Below, piece by piece: positions 13,101 to 17,592 of a stretch of DNA of 20,981 bases. The notes below the pieces were generated by a model. That model had not been told where the DNA came from and searched no databases. It saw nothing but the letters and a program-made list of their open reading frames with translations. The stretch covers positions 1-20,981 of the forward strand of contig JAQXLO010000064.1 of the NCBI GenBank assembly GCA_029012165.1, read 5' to 3'. Every line of letters starts with the position of its first letter. Position 1 is the stretch's first letter. Source of the DNA: Oscillospiraceae bacterium (GTDB lineage: Bacteria; Bacillota; Clostridia; Oscillospirales; Acutalibacteraceae). The position numbers and the translations under genes are program-made.

Positions 13101-15739
13101 AGAACGGATCCTCCATCACATCGACTTCGGGCAGTGCTGCGGGTATCGCAGTTGCCAACAACGGTGTCATCCGCAACAGCATTGTTCAAAGCGCCATCAG
13201 CGGCAGTCGGTATATCGGTGCCATTGCGGCGGAAAACAACGACACCATCGTGCTCTGTGCAGCAGATTCCGATTTGTCCGCCAAGGCGGGTACGCTGGCT
13301 ATCGGCGGTCTTGTGGGCAGAAATGCCAATGCCGGCGATATTTCCAGTTCCTTCACCTTGGGTACCGTCAATGCTTCCGCCGAAACCGGTGCTTATGCAG
13401 GCGGCTTTGTCGGCCGGAATGACGGCGTTGTGAAATACAGCTACAGCCGTGTGATGGTCAATGCGGCATACCCGAATGCGGGCAGCTTTGTGGGCAGCAA
13501 CACGGTGGACGCAAGGATCACGGATGCATTCTCCGCCGGAAAGACTATGCTCAGCGGTACGACAGCCTCCACAACAGGCAGTGCATTTGCGGGCACGAAT
13601 ACGGGTACCCTTGCATATGCCTTTGCCGATAAGGCGCTCCTTGGTTCCAACACCTATATGCTCACAGGGGATGCAGAAGTCACGGAAAATATTATCGCAG
13701 GCGTCTGTTTCAGCGCCGATGCACCCTTTACCTATGCGGTGGACGATACCGCTTATCCGCAGCTGAGCGACATCTTGGCAGGTGACCCGAATCAGGCGGC
13801 TGATACGGAATATGTCCTGATCAAGTACAGACTTCTGCAGGGCTATTCCACCCTTGCGTCTGTGACCGTTGATTCTGCCTATGCCCAGTATGTGGATGCG
13901 CTGGCGCCTGTTTCCAACCCCATCAGTCAGGTTGGAGCGGATTATACCGTCACACCCTCCGGTTCTGTGTCCTCCGGCGCCGGCACCCTCAAGGCGCAGA
14001 CCCTCCCGTCCAAGCCGATTTCCCAGAAGATCAGCGCAGGTTCGACGACGACAGACGACGACCTGAAGTACAATTTGTCTTTCAGCTTCGATTATGTTGT
14101 CCAGAGTCCGGCTTCCAACCCGAACTTTAACGGCGGAACCGGTTCTTCGGCAGATCCCTATGTGATCGGCACCAACGGCGGCTACACGGCGGCAAACAGT
14201 TTTGCAAGTCTTGCGTATTTCGGCAAGGCAGCAGACGCCAACTTCAAGCTTGCGGAGGATATCACCTTTGGCGGCGACGCCCTTGTGGCACCGATTACCG
14301 CACTGTACGGTTCTCTGGACGGCAATGGGCATACGATCAGCGACTTGACCATTGCGGACAACAGCGGTTTGTTCGGCACGATCAAGGGTACGGTGCAGAA
14401 TCTCGGTCTTGTGGGTCTTAAGGTCGATGGCACGTCCTCTGCGGTGCAGACGAATTTCGGTCTTTTGGCCGGCACAGCGGACGGCGCCACGATCCGCAAT
14501 GTCTATGCAGTCGGCGAATTGCAGGTTGCAGACAACAGCAGTTTGGCGACAGCAGTCCATACGGGCGGGCTGGTCGGCTATGCGAAGAACAGCGACATCT
14601 CCGGCGTGGTCACGTCCGGCTATGTGCGCAGCGACCACACAGCGGTGGATTCGACCACCGGCGGCGTGGTGGGTCTGATGGACGGCGGTTCGCTGTCTGC
14701 GGCGGAATCCACAGCTTATGTCTACGGACAGAAATATGTCGGCGGTATCGTCGGCAAGGAGATCAACGGCTCCTTGGCCAACGTGATCTTTGCCGGCACG
14801 GCAACCGGCGATGCGACTGCGGCAATCAGCAACATCGCACCTTCCCGTTCCGCAGAGGTTGGCGGCATCGCATACTATGACAAACAGGTGGCAAGGGTCA
14901 ACGAAGATGCTTACACGGCGATGACCACCACGAAGCTTGTCAAGACTGCGGTGGACGGTGCATTTGTCAAGGATGAGACGAAGAAATTCTATCCGAACCC
15001 CGTGACGATTCCGGTTTCCGCAACCGATTCCTTTAAAAACGGTCTGAACTTTGCCCTGGCAAGAATCAATGTGACGCTGGGCGGCGGCGAAGGTCAGCTG
15101 GATTGCTACGACCAGATCTCCGTGACGACGCCTGTGGGCAACGAGTACGACACGGTGAAGCTGGCAGAGGTTGCGCCGAACGACTATATGGAGGGCGACG
15201 GCACAGTGGCTTTGACGCCCAACGGCGGTTCCGCACACGGTCTGACGCAGGTCACCGCAACGCTGAGCACCCAGTCCGGCTCCACTTTCCAAAACACTGT
15301 CAATCCGATCTACCGATATCTCGAACCCGAGATCATCCGTGTGATCGAGGTCGAGTATGAGATTGCGGATAATACCGGCTCGCTGGAAAGCAGTCAGAAT
15401 ATCGGTCTGATGATTCGTCCGGAAATGACCGGCGAACTGAAGATCAGTTCCGATGCGGTGACGAATATCGAGCAGGATTCTGCCCATACCAATACGGTCA
15501 GGTTTGGCAAGATCGTGGTGACCGGAAGCGGATTCTTTGTCGATACCATCCTGCCGGATGACGGAAACTACACCTACTCTGTTTCTCTGGATGATAACGG
15601 TACGGCAGACGGCTACAGCGTCGCAAGCGACAGTACCTTTGTCACTCTGGGCAGTACAGACAAAGTGAAGATTATTGTAACCATTTCGGGCGGCAGCGCA
15701 GTTTGGGGACTGCGCAGCCTCTCCAATGGACTGAACTAA
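2..15739 (+). CDS. Giant GLUG-repeat extracellular protein (putative adhesin/scaffold), 5' end outside window
   Basis: The frame is open from base 2 to the TAA at 15737-15739, giving at least 5245 residues. The first ATG in the window (98) lies inside a repeat, so the true start is upstream. The protein is almost wholly short glycine- and asparagine-rich turns of the form GG(I/L/V)(A/V)G followed by N-C-x-A/S-x-G-x-V. This is the GLUG motif (Pfam GLUG family), found in right-handed beta-helix surface proteins. Nine module segments are followed by a beta-rich C-terminal domain (14993-15736). No sortase motif, hydrophobic tail, SLH or choline-binding repeat is seen at the C terminus. The signal peptide, if any, is off the window. 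The next gene starts 72 bases downstream with no clear terminator between, so co-transcription with the SipW-type genes is plausible. The adhesin or matrix-scaffold role is inferred from the family and context. No enzymatic motif was recognised. Confidence 0.93.
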   Translation, partial: GTDSNKGIFVKGARKFVGFIAGQNRKIIEDCTVSGMRVLAYGSNDSDSEIAGSGMTAKYIGGIAGRNNVRANKTGADGSIANCSVTFSYGADILFGDMVGGITGSNAGKITSSQVNGTCTSYGSVPSEAAANIFGTGRFGGVAGVNAGSIESCGTYDLGFCFSKNDSSNIFGGIAGSNSGTITACVASGNVNINGSTGASTGGIAGSAASGTTVSGCYALMHFSAQTGNSGAVLGKGGTLGLLGRNNYWISSVSNMIFPVPGDGVGVNDLTTSLSVINVPVGTSGIEIKTTDISNTWSGNADAKVRVDTSMEASCSNSVIFVSQTSSSFLIQSVSNGEFGDFYYYGTVNLSEIGVGASGKNVTVRLSAPVLVSTSTDSKAGTDRFHPIVLTTYEQLKFIRYAPNAHYKLGTDITVGSDWSAVSFGGTLDGDGYSLTISQTLFDNVIGSRGDGADVEGWETDSANLSTGYIKNLNIIAGARVTGAVFHTVSNATLEGVTYSAPDEGGYTVINTAAGGALVSVLNGNVYMSGCYVSAKVNVTASSSNGIGALIGRISADNVVIDNCGSASAMLLSGGNLSKVGGLVGYVAGVSGVAKFSNCYASGSVYAESEFASFAPYIMFGAMDSSVSTSSVTDCYYSVAEESVSGGTVAKKAAPFTNGIKELSFDDGAYNVATSGTTTVQLNMPSTLSACSALDASDFTFVFGSSEIELAEEPTASGNVLTFVVQKEASAGSEYSVPLTVTQTSTGLKASVTLRSGLRLVNDGEADYYEIYTKADLQQVIGWLRQTNASTKVYGTITAGTMRSANFKLCADIDMSGVTLSSTSKWMCNVVGMAFRGSFVGKEKSDGTKYTISNLVINGGTTCGVGLFGYAQGATFRNFRLDGFTVTGSSSTGALLGVADVTSLSTAGAGNGTTTVCSFSDIEITNCEMISRRTGSATPAITNLSDMGTLCGSLWSTSTSKNYEITNIYVSDCILRPYSDSTQTLKSNAVGGLIGEMRAKNTLNIGSADTPDSVVINNVNITGNTFIGGVLGKAGGLPVAAGFVGTFATTYNVGKINMQNVTVQGGSTISAGSGTSGGVCGGLIGSECVSVGGLTVQNCTFKDSEVISNCLITNSYVYGNIGMCGGIAGYASGVIDGCKLVNSKVTAGIAGGILGRTARKANNTTSSNVTITNCYILDGSEIRDNEGNSPAAELGGIISSAYFATVTIRNCGIGRDVKIHEYCDASGTSTGKVMYAGGIMATAQVSEDDSYVTMVEANKYRVTVENCTVSGKVESLVAVTSSGVGGVVAFSNIPPAYLKIDDCAVDGELNNNNSMTGGIMAMYTATDSGTDVVINCTVAASINKNTPVTTTLKTTKLICSFGDITFADSWVNDPTTIFHDNIYSSYPEDALPYGFSDGGLQSLEGTALYSALEATYTDVNKPNGMYLDGLTESFVIDGSVENPKDMQITNVSSYVGYTSDSRLSPKLTNSSSEKCYGGWYSMANGLLTVSNVILGGTSYYEKVSSDAANALLVVSDESTAASGQICLSDVQPANFECKVGDYVALQDNTSGNTVLTLTALKEAPATSIGTEYIVNGHTVPGTQEPVLLKVYIPVSCTNIMQLPLDGEGTQESPFLIKTKDDLNSIRNRDMSACYALAADIEFVSEDFEEGKDFFNNNLKFIPIGYDIETGSVTPFTGSFTCEYGGTLYYLGGIEIAASSDCTGLFASAENATFSNIYLDKFKVDTTGSCAGALVGVAQNTVFSDIEIYNTDITASVYAGSLAAYVKDTTVSTVHAEKISVTKANYVGGLFGHAASFSAADSTSIQNVTMVSVTVSSKTDLATNIAAGVVGEFSGTMTNVSLSKGTVSGPIASGVIGYAEQDGAYYRKATADDSNTLTVIANTADVTEGTIRAVQVTPCFGGIAPAVGDQVVLVSSTLTEKNVTLTNLSVDGSCSISSAIASASTGAAGILAKVRHSTEEDNYDILPVNLVLDNCSVGKNVSVSAYVYAGGLVGNVDMHARGTVTIRNSSSFASVDARDASSASPLKGTAASIVAHIADLSLLTIDHCNAGGKVTAAIAAGGVIGLADTTKLETAKSIVTNTTVSAPLNFNMDDSTKGLVIGSVATSILPADFSTTPFTNIYYSSYQVYGTVTVTSDEAHSVYADTVCDLQTNTFYRTKAGKLSTSLPLSGDTVKLVLADEDIVFNALASGAVTGTYKNFTTVSDVAFTLDTIYSYNADNKVLFTWNSDESALVKNAEVNGSGTAVFAYSNGIEIGFTVLSLNIDGEGSEDSPFIITEISHLDVMKSLSNYHYRLGATLDFSTTEGEQWVSEWNTSFKNVNFSGTFTGTPDQSYAIENLTLQSTTGDVGFFRELSGTVDGIVFTNCTFTSATEGSNAGVVAAVSSGTISNVTVSECTVSAPSHVGAVVGVSLGTVSGCTVANNTTVGTATVGETTITAHCAGGVAGAALQVSDCTVRGTTVTATDMAGGVVGGNLEISEASALGVEVSKLNTTVIRNCNASDVTVTSNYYSGGIFGKAEAGDSDHYRSISITDSTVDAEPTDQSRLYGVSSVITADNSYMPQAGYGVYAGGMLGGLEAYYNGFVINGCASYGSIVAHGPHRSSTANYFYGSAGAMFGGTVVSNFYHLSESVRVNGVNVPTNKFSIVNNVCGGEIQSTHYAGGIAGRFLSTPSSQQTYGFVKGDLMSGNVISAVFTEIEPYVKNESITSALSRKGFGIMLGIGANNIFNGTTSTECLTSNFYSSDVTKQGVMAGLSAFGTYSLTGVTAMTGCVLYDVATGTDGKSFLVKNRYLEDGVLGEYSDFEENVNGCRYFETDAENVYPKPVMVSFAMGNNAVSADLGLQGSMEPVYSVNDTVVRQLQLKRLTAEFTGSSCYACEKIDLTYSFTDENNVTVTEDRYAANLTVYEANCTHQPELVADLGYGLKIYLTISPDGQRRPDGKPNNPFIIDSEDAFVDYFFGLTAKNSTNNAYLSKYYRQTVDLDFALIISKIESQNPDEARAVVFSPIGVDQNTPFTGGYDGGGYRISGFTYSAASEHVGLFGYVADDVSANNGLRLENIHIELADAGVSGGTNTGGLVGTYTSNETITNCSVVYGVVTGVTNVGGLVGSMCDTDKVGGTVKPSLDGCFTSTSVRTTSADSDYLSVAVGGIVGFQNVVHSSRLTSFYNCFSSSDVVGPYFTGGFIGMVGTGEIELKDCSNTATVTSNRQLNGNTTSNTSLMVGYKKTASGGVTGAGTTYVTANNVFVGGTNATEYNYTIPNGSIYSYYYPVLFGMVPLKSGGNGIYYDATSLGRISVPTGVDTNTDFLTIQGELKTLNGSDSSRSSTFHPMTTSALTSVSFTDLGDNWVASDGDLYPYLKVGAMFNDTYSDMFAKLCAMPVFMDSREADDISADRLYTGITYPSMISAKVDGNNLSIKSSEFSSTTDTQAYPDGYDAKLYGQITADNAGNYTGNSDKTKKDLLFKADCDLNKEGAEPNFYSILRNSYLNCGDSSVSRDEKSPAVTLTIGNYTRDNGTENVTIELHRDVRIPLRGDSRAVYIATERQLRAIMNSMSSGKVDSTADTKFYNAYSGALEKDVHICADIDMSEESFIPISGYVGADGQGTFDGGNCYINKLTISKIGTPNVGMFDTLNTGSPKLSNIILKNVNITGGNYTGALVGVITNSNVLINNCMVITDDTQGVYKVSGDDYVGGLFGYITGCSVGYEKTGYDAAFTPKQVSGASVDVEGANHVGGFAGAIKDANVSNCFAKGNVSRKSGGTVPNAGEMAVGGFVGYAMKSGTQKGTIQYSFASGNVTADFGTIRSAGTSDLNIGIGGFAGVTDIPVLNCFASGDVHSAVSGDYTVGSQIYHGVGGLVGFSKTQSVTNCYSSSIVTYDPRSIPDSTLFVAAVGGVVGYSNVSVSQAYSSGSVISYTGSATGSGRVYNGGVVGYASSADHVYFDKWTNNIQDLHAVGNMTDSTYVGSFTTDEFCNGTLLTASEGYLSDAVWGCDTSANSNTYPYLLSFCESTASDYVRYPAVLSVVAVRPNDRDEAVKQGIGYSMALTVPNSLKMAYIEDGVTTMRTYKLAWDSGLANTNDGSGLIVYGDNTIAPIRTKNIGQDLCIVMWVESFSLDNEDGTTTVVTGCYEKSNRFNSNASEVVADDVTIADSAKQIHVSDVKDFGKGDYTPSIGDYIVTQSFKEYGTRTVRKFFLDMRGTEEHPYMISSARDLQHIGFKVVDGVITNELNDLDLYPDLYAQWYSPLDADGNNMEGTVYFKFITNVDMTKKVVVQDGVATTAPNDEPFLSIPSMVGNNYNGIAFSGIVLDGDDYAVDNFSADSAFITTLDADSTIQNLIFNNTVLSAEGDIALIGTNKGTVDGMMVLSDVENGSSITSTSGSAAGIAVANNGVIRNSIVQSAISGSRYIGAIAAENNDTIVLCAADSDLSAKAGTLAIGGLVGRNANAGDISSSFTLGTVNASAETGAYAGGFVGRNDGVVKYSYSRVMVNAAYPNAGSFVGSNTVDARITDAFSAGKTMLSGTTASTTGSAFAGTNTGTLAYAFADKALLGSNTYMLTGDAEVTENIIAGVCFSADAPFTYAVDDTAYPQLSDILAGDPNQAADTEYVLIKYRLLQGYSTLASVTVDSAYAQYVDALAPVSNPISQVGADYTVTPSGSVSSGAGTLKAQTLPSKPISQKISAGSTTTDDDLKYNLSFSFDYVVQSPASNPNFNGGTGSSADPYVIGTNGGYTAANSFASLAYFGKAADANFKLAEDITFGGDALVAPITALYGSLDGNGHTISDLTIADNSGLFGTIKGTVQNLGLVGLKVDGTSSAVQTNFGLLAGTADGATIRNVYAVGELQVADNSSLATAVHTGGLVGYAKNSDISGVVTSGYVRSDHTAVDSTTGGVVGLMDGGSLSAAESTAYVYGQKYVGGIVGKEINGSLANVIFAGTATGDATAAISNIAPSRSAEVGGIAYYDKQVARVNEDAYTAMTTTKLVKTAVDGAFVKDETKKFYPNPVTIPVSATDSFKNGLNFALARINVTLGGGEGQLDCYDQISVTTPVGNEYDTVKLAEVAPNDYMEGDGTVALTPNGGSAHGLTQVTATLSTQSGSTFQNTVNPIYRYLEPEIIRVIEVEYEIADNTGSLESSQNIGLMIRPEMTGELKISSDAVTNIEQDSAHTNTVRFGKIVVTGSGFFVDTILPDDGNYTYSVSLDDNGTADGYSVASDSTFVTLGSTDKVKIIVTISGGSAVWGLRSLSNGLN
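1142..2278 (+). repeat. GLUG module 2
   Basis: The entry motif is GTDRFHPIVL, followed by YKLGTDI and GGTLDGDGYSLTI. That is the usual 'hidden state, then figure drawn' order of these modules. Few GLUG turns follow (GALIGRI, GGLVGYV with SNCYASGSV). The cap is DCYYSVAEES near 1900. A beta linker of about 130 residues runs to the next module. Confidence 0.75.
2279..4810 (+). repeat. GLUG module 3 (longest)
   Basis: The entry is a divergent form, DYYEIYTKADLQQV, followed by FKLCADIDMSG and FRGSFVG. At least nine turns follow, including GVGLFGYAQG, GGLIGEM, GGVLGKA, GGLIGSE, GGIAGYASG, GGILGRT, GGIMATA, GGVVAFS and GGIMAMY. The last part, about 4180-4810, carries no GLUG turns. It looks like an extra globular beta domain rich in Thr and Ser. 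Confidence 0.75.
4811..6781 (+). repeat. GLUG module 4
   Basis: The entry is LDGEGTQESPFLIKTKDDL, then YALAADIEF and FIPIGYD...FTGSF. Turns include GALVGVAQN, GSLAAYV, GGLFGHA, AGVVGEFSG, SGVIGYA, GGLVGNV and GGVIGLA. The cap NIYYSSYQVYG lies near 6358 and is followed by a beta linker. Confidence 0.77.
6782..8788 (+). repeat. GLUG module 5
   Basis: The entry LNIDGEGSEDSPFIIT closely matches that of module 4, followed by YRLGATLDF and FSGTFTG. Turns include GAVVGVSLG, GGVAGAA, GGVVGGN, GGIFGKA, GGMLGGL and GGIAGRF. The cap is SNFYSSDVTKQ near 8212, followed by CRYFETDAENVYPKP and a linker. Confidence 0.77.
8789..10588 (+). repeat. GLUG module 6
   Basis: The entry is DGKPNNPFIIDSEDAF, then YRQTVDLDF and FSPIGVD...GYDGGGYRISGF. 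Turns include GLFGYVA, GGLVGTY, GGLVGSM, GGIVGFQ and GGFIGMVG. The cap is DNWVASDGDLYPYLKVG, a clear W...YPYL closing motif. A linker follows it. Confidence 0.77.
10589..12574 (+). repeat. GLUG module 7
   Basis: The entry is VYIATERQLRAI, then VHICADIDMS, FIPISGY and GTFDGGNCYINKLTI. This is the most regular GLUG array of the protein: GALVGVI, GGLFGYI, GGFAGAI, GGFVGYA, GGFAGVT, GGLVGFS, GGVVGYS and GGVVGYA, several followed by NCF/YA/S-S/K-G. The cap is VYFDKW with AVWG...YPYLLSF. A globular linker of about 180 residues (12030-12574) follows. Confidence 0.8.
12575..14122 (+). repeat. GLUG module 8
   Basis: The entry is MRGTEEHPYMISSARDLQHI, followed by FITNVDM and FSGIVLDGDDYAVDNF. Turns are ALIGTNKG, AGIAVANNG, GAIAAEN, GGLVGRN, GGFVGRNDG and GSFVGSN. 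The cap is FTYAVDDTAYPQL. A repeat-free linker follows, containing a Pro/Ser-rich stretch (SNPISQ, SKPISQ). Confidence 0.77.
14123..14992 (+). repeat. GLUG module 9 (last, short)
   Basis: The entry is NGGTGSSADPYVIGTNGGY, then FKLAEDITF and LYGSLDGNGHTISDLTI, the clearest copy of this pattern in the window. Turns are GLFGTIKG, FGLLAGTADG, GGLVGYA, GGVVGLMDG, GGIVGKE and GGIAYYDK. Confidence 0.77.
14993..15736 (+). other. C-terminal beta-rich domain of the giant protein
   Basis: About 248 residues without GLUG turns close the protein. The sequence alternates polar and hydrophobic residues, as in a beta-sandwich. It contains an F-x-x-IVVTGSGFFVDT stretch near 15500-15545 and ends in ...SLSNGLN. 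There is no membrane segment, charged tail or sortase motif. The GSGFFVDT stretch resembles one in the 322-residue protein at 18690, so this domain may contact or attach to the small exported proteins. That is inference only. Confidence 0.6.
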
Positions 15740-15796
15740 GCAATATCGCATATGTAAGCTGTGCGGTGCTACGCTAAAGAACTCTTTCAGAAAAAC

Positions 15797-15801
15797 AGGA
15801 G
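15797..15801 (+). promoter_or_regulatory. Ribosome binding site for the 15812 gene
   Basis: AGGAG lies 10 bases before the ATG at 15812 and supports that start. The 72-base gap after the giant gene shows no clear terminator hairpin and no convincing promoter. Confidence 0.75.
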
Positions 15802-15811
15802 CTGATTCAAC

Positions 15812-16525
15812 ATGAAACAACACGATACTTCTTCAAAATCTATTATAAAGAATATAGTGTCCCTCGTTGCGTCAGCTCTTGTACTCATTGCGGCGACTTT
15901 CGCTTGGTTCACGACCGGCAGCACAGCAGACGTTGCTTTGGTTTCTGCGGATATAGAAGGTGTGTTCGTGGTGGATTACTTCACGGCGCAAACCCCGGAT
16001 ACGGACGTTCTTTGGGGGATGCAGGACGAGGAACTGTATGTGCGGGACATTTCCGCCAAGTCCGACACGATGATTTCCCAATATGTCCAAAATGCGGCCG
16101 ATACCACTTGGATGAAAGCCAATGAAGAGCAAATCCCCCTTTACCCCGGAGAGTTTCGGATCTTCAAAATTTCTTTTGTCGCCAAGGTGTCGCATGATTA
16201 CAGCGTTTGCTTAAACGATGTTGTTTTTACCTCGGAGGATCCGGATGCGGCGGCAGACAGCATCTACACCTACGGCTATGCCGTGTGTAAAGATGGCGAT
16301 ACAGTCACATCCACATCGCAGACTACCCAGACGCTGCGCTCTGTGCTGTATACCGACGGCGCACCCGGTACGAGCGGCACTGTGGTGACCGCCCATGCAA
16401 ATATGGGCGAGATGGTGAATGTGTACTACGTCATCGGCATTCCCGGCGAGGACATCAACAATTCTCATGACGCAGTTCGGCAGTCCGGCGCATCCATCCG
16501 AATCGGTTCTATCGTAGTGGAATAA
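15812..16525 (+). CDS. SipW-type exported protein A (TasA/camelysin-like)
   Basis: This is a 237-residue exported protein. The N terminus has basic residues (MKQH..., K9, K13), a hydrophobic core at about 15-29 and the boundary TFAWFTTGST. That layout is typical of SipW-class signal peptides, in which an A-W/Y-F-T stretch marks the cleavage zone and precedes the first mature strand (here DVALVSADIEG). The mature part has LYPGEFRIFKISFVA, the PGE-x-x-x-F strand seen in TasA/camelysin-type beta-sandwich proteins. It ends in beta-strand sequence with no cell-wall anchor. A SipW-type peptidase gene follows after 10 bases, so P1 is its likely processing enzyme. A role as a fibre or matrix subunit is inferred from the signal type and context, and no close family member was identified. 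Confidence 0.8.
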   Translation: MKQHDTSSKSIIKNIVSLVASALVLIAATFAWFTTGSTADVALVSADIEGVFVVDYFTAQTPDTDVLWGMQDEELYVRDISAKSDTMISQYVQNAADTTWMKANEEQIPLYPGEFRIFKISFVAKVSHDYSVCLNDVVFTSEDPDAAADSIYTYGYAVCKDGDTVTSTSQTTQTLRSVLYTDGAPGTSGTVVTAHANMGEMVNVYYVIGIPGEDINNSHDAVRQSGASIRIGSIVVE

Positions 16526-16529
16526 GGGG
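16524..16529 (+). promoter_or_regulatory. Ribosome binding site deciding the GTG start at 16536
   Basis: AAGGGG overlaps the stop codon of the upstream gene and lies 6 bases before the GTG. This supports a GTG start and translational coupling with protein A. Confidence 0.7.
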
Positions 16530-16535
16530 CAAAAC

Positions 16536-17111
16536 GTGAAAAAAGCAGCAAAAATCATCAATCGAATTGTCAGTATCTTTCTGGTGGCCGTCCTTCTATT
16601 TGCGGGCTACATCTTTGTCTCCGTGCTTCGTGCCGGCAAGGATAAGGTGCCCGACATTTTCGGCTACAGCTTTTTGCAGGTTGCGACCGGCAGTATGGAG
16701 CCGACCATCCCGACCAACTCTCTGATTATTGTGCGCAAGACGGATCCCGCCGCCGTACGGGTGGGGGACGTGATCTGCTTCTACTCGCTTGATCCGAAAA
16801 TTCTCGGCAAGCCCAATACCCACCGTGTGGTGGAGATTCAGCAAAAGGACGGGGAGCTTTCCTTTATTACAAAGGGCGATGCTTCCGCTTTGGAGGATAC
16901 ATATCCCGTCAGTGCTGACCGCCTTGTGGGCGTCTATTTGAAGCATATTCAGATCAGCAAGGTTATGGATGTGCTGCACAACCAATATTTCTTTTTCTTT
17001 GTTTTGGTCGTACCGCTGTGTGTGATCATCTTTTTGGAGTTTTTGCACGTCAAGAAAATAGCGCAGGAAAAGGCGGAAAAGAAAAATGGCAAGGATTCTC
17101 AAGAACTGTAA
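16536..17111 (+). CDS. Signal peptidase I, SipW/ER type (P1)
   Basis: This is a 191-residue S26-family membrane peptidase that would cleave signal peptides on the outer face of the membrane. It has an N-terminal membrane segment (about 11-31). Next comes the catalytic-serine box ATGSMEP (Ser53), then the strand LIIVRK and RVGDVICF. The second catalytic residue is His96 in NTHRVVEI, and the conserved GDA box is at 114-116. A second membrane segment runs from about 150 to 175, followed by a Lys-rich tail. The Ser-His pair, in place of Ser-Lys, is the hallmark of SipW and archaeal/ER-type enzymes. The start is GTG, set by a good ribosome site. It sits between substrate A and a second peptidase gene whose start overlaps this one's end by 26 bases. 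Processing of the nearby SipW-class substrates is a strong inference, but which one is unknown. Confidence 0.9.
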   Translation: MKKAAKIINRIVSIFLVAVLLFAGYIFVSVLRAGKDKVPDIFGYSFLQVATGSMEPTIPTNSLIIVRKTDPAAVRVGDVICFYSLDPKILGKPNTHRVVEIQQKDGELSFITKGDASALEDTYPVSADRLVGVYLKHIQISKVMDVLHNQYFFFFVLVVPLCVIIFLEFLHVKKIAQEKAEKKNGKDSQEL

Positions 17112-17592
17112 GCAGGTTCTGTTTGCGCTTGTTCTGCTGATTTCCGCAGGTTTTTTGATTCTTTCTTTTGTGCCTCGTTTGATGGGGTACAGCGTGTGCT
17201 GCGTCCATGACGACAGTATGCAGCCCCAGTTCCCACAGGGGGCATATGTTCTCGCACGGCAGATTCCCTTTGCACAGATTCGTGCCGGCGATGTTTTGGT
17301 TTTTGAAGAGCCGGACACAGGCTACACCTTTCTTCGCCGTGTCGTTGAGGTTTGGACAGACAAACAGCAGCTGGTCACCATGGCAGACACGGCAAAGCAG
17401 CCGGATCCCATGACAACGGCGTACAGCTGTGTTGTCGGCAAAGTGACGCACAGTGTTCCTTATTTAGGCTATCCCTCGGTATGGCTGCATACCGTTTTCG
17501 GCAAGGCGGTGCTTGCCTTGCTGTATATCATTTGGATCTCCGTGGAGATCGAAGCGTTCAGAGTATCGAAAAGGAGAGAGAAGTCCGCATGA
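17086..17592 (+). CDS. S26 signal peptidase-like protein with altered active site (P2)
   Basis: This is a 168-residue membrane protein of the signal peptidase S26 fold. A membrane segment spans about 11-30. The serine box is DDSMQP (Ser44). AGDVLVF (67-73) matches the usual GD-hhxF strand. The partner residue should lie in the next strand, where relatives read THRV (Ser-His) or KRV (Ser-Lys). Here the sequence is TFLRRVVEV, placing Arg84 at that spot. The GDA box is also changed, to MADTAKQPDP. A second membrane segment runs near 137-157. The gene overlaps the end of P1 by 26 bases and the start of substrate B by an ATGA. It could be an inactive partner or chaperone-like peptidase, an enzyme using another base, or a decaying copy. 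The frame is intact and the operon spacing tight, which favours a retained function. Confidence 0.82.
   Translation: MARILKNCKQVLFALVLLISAGFLILSFVPRLMGYSVCCVHDDSMQPQFPQGAYVLARQIPFAQIRAGDVLVFEEPDTGYTFLRRVVEVWTDKQQLVTMADTAKQPDPMTTAYSCVVGKVTHSVPYLGYPSVWLHTVFGKAVLALLYIIWISVEIEAFRVSKRREKSA

Noticed and set aside
2..15739. Repeated DNA as a CRISPR array or tandem satellite
   Set aside because: Repeats are protein-level, of uneven length and in one open frame. There are no identical short repeats with equal spacers.
17352..17588. Longer start for protein B
   Set aside because: It would overlap P2 in another frame. The ATG at 17589 has the ATGA overlap and puts the signal peptide at the N terminus.
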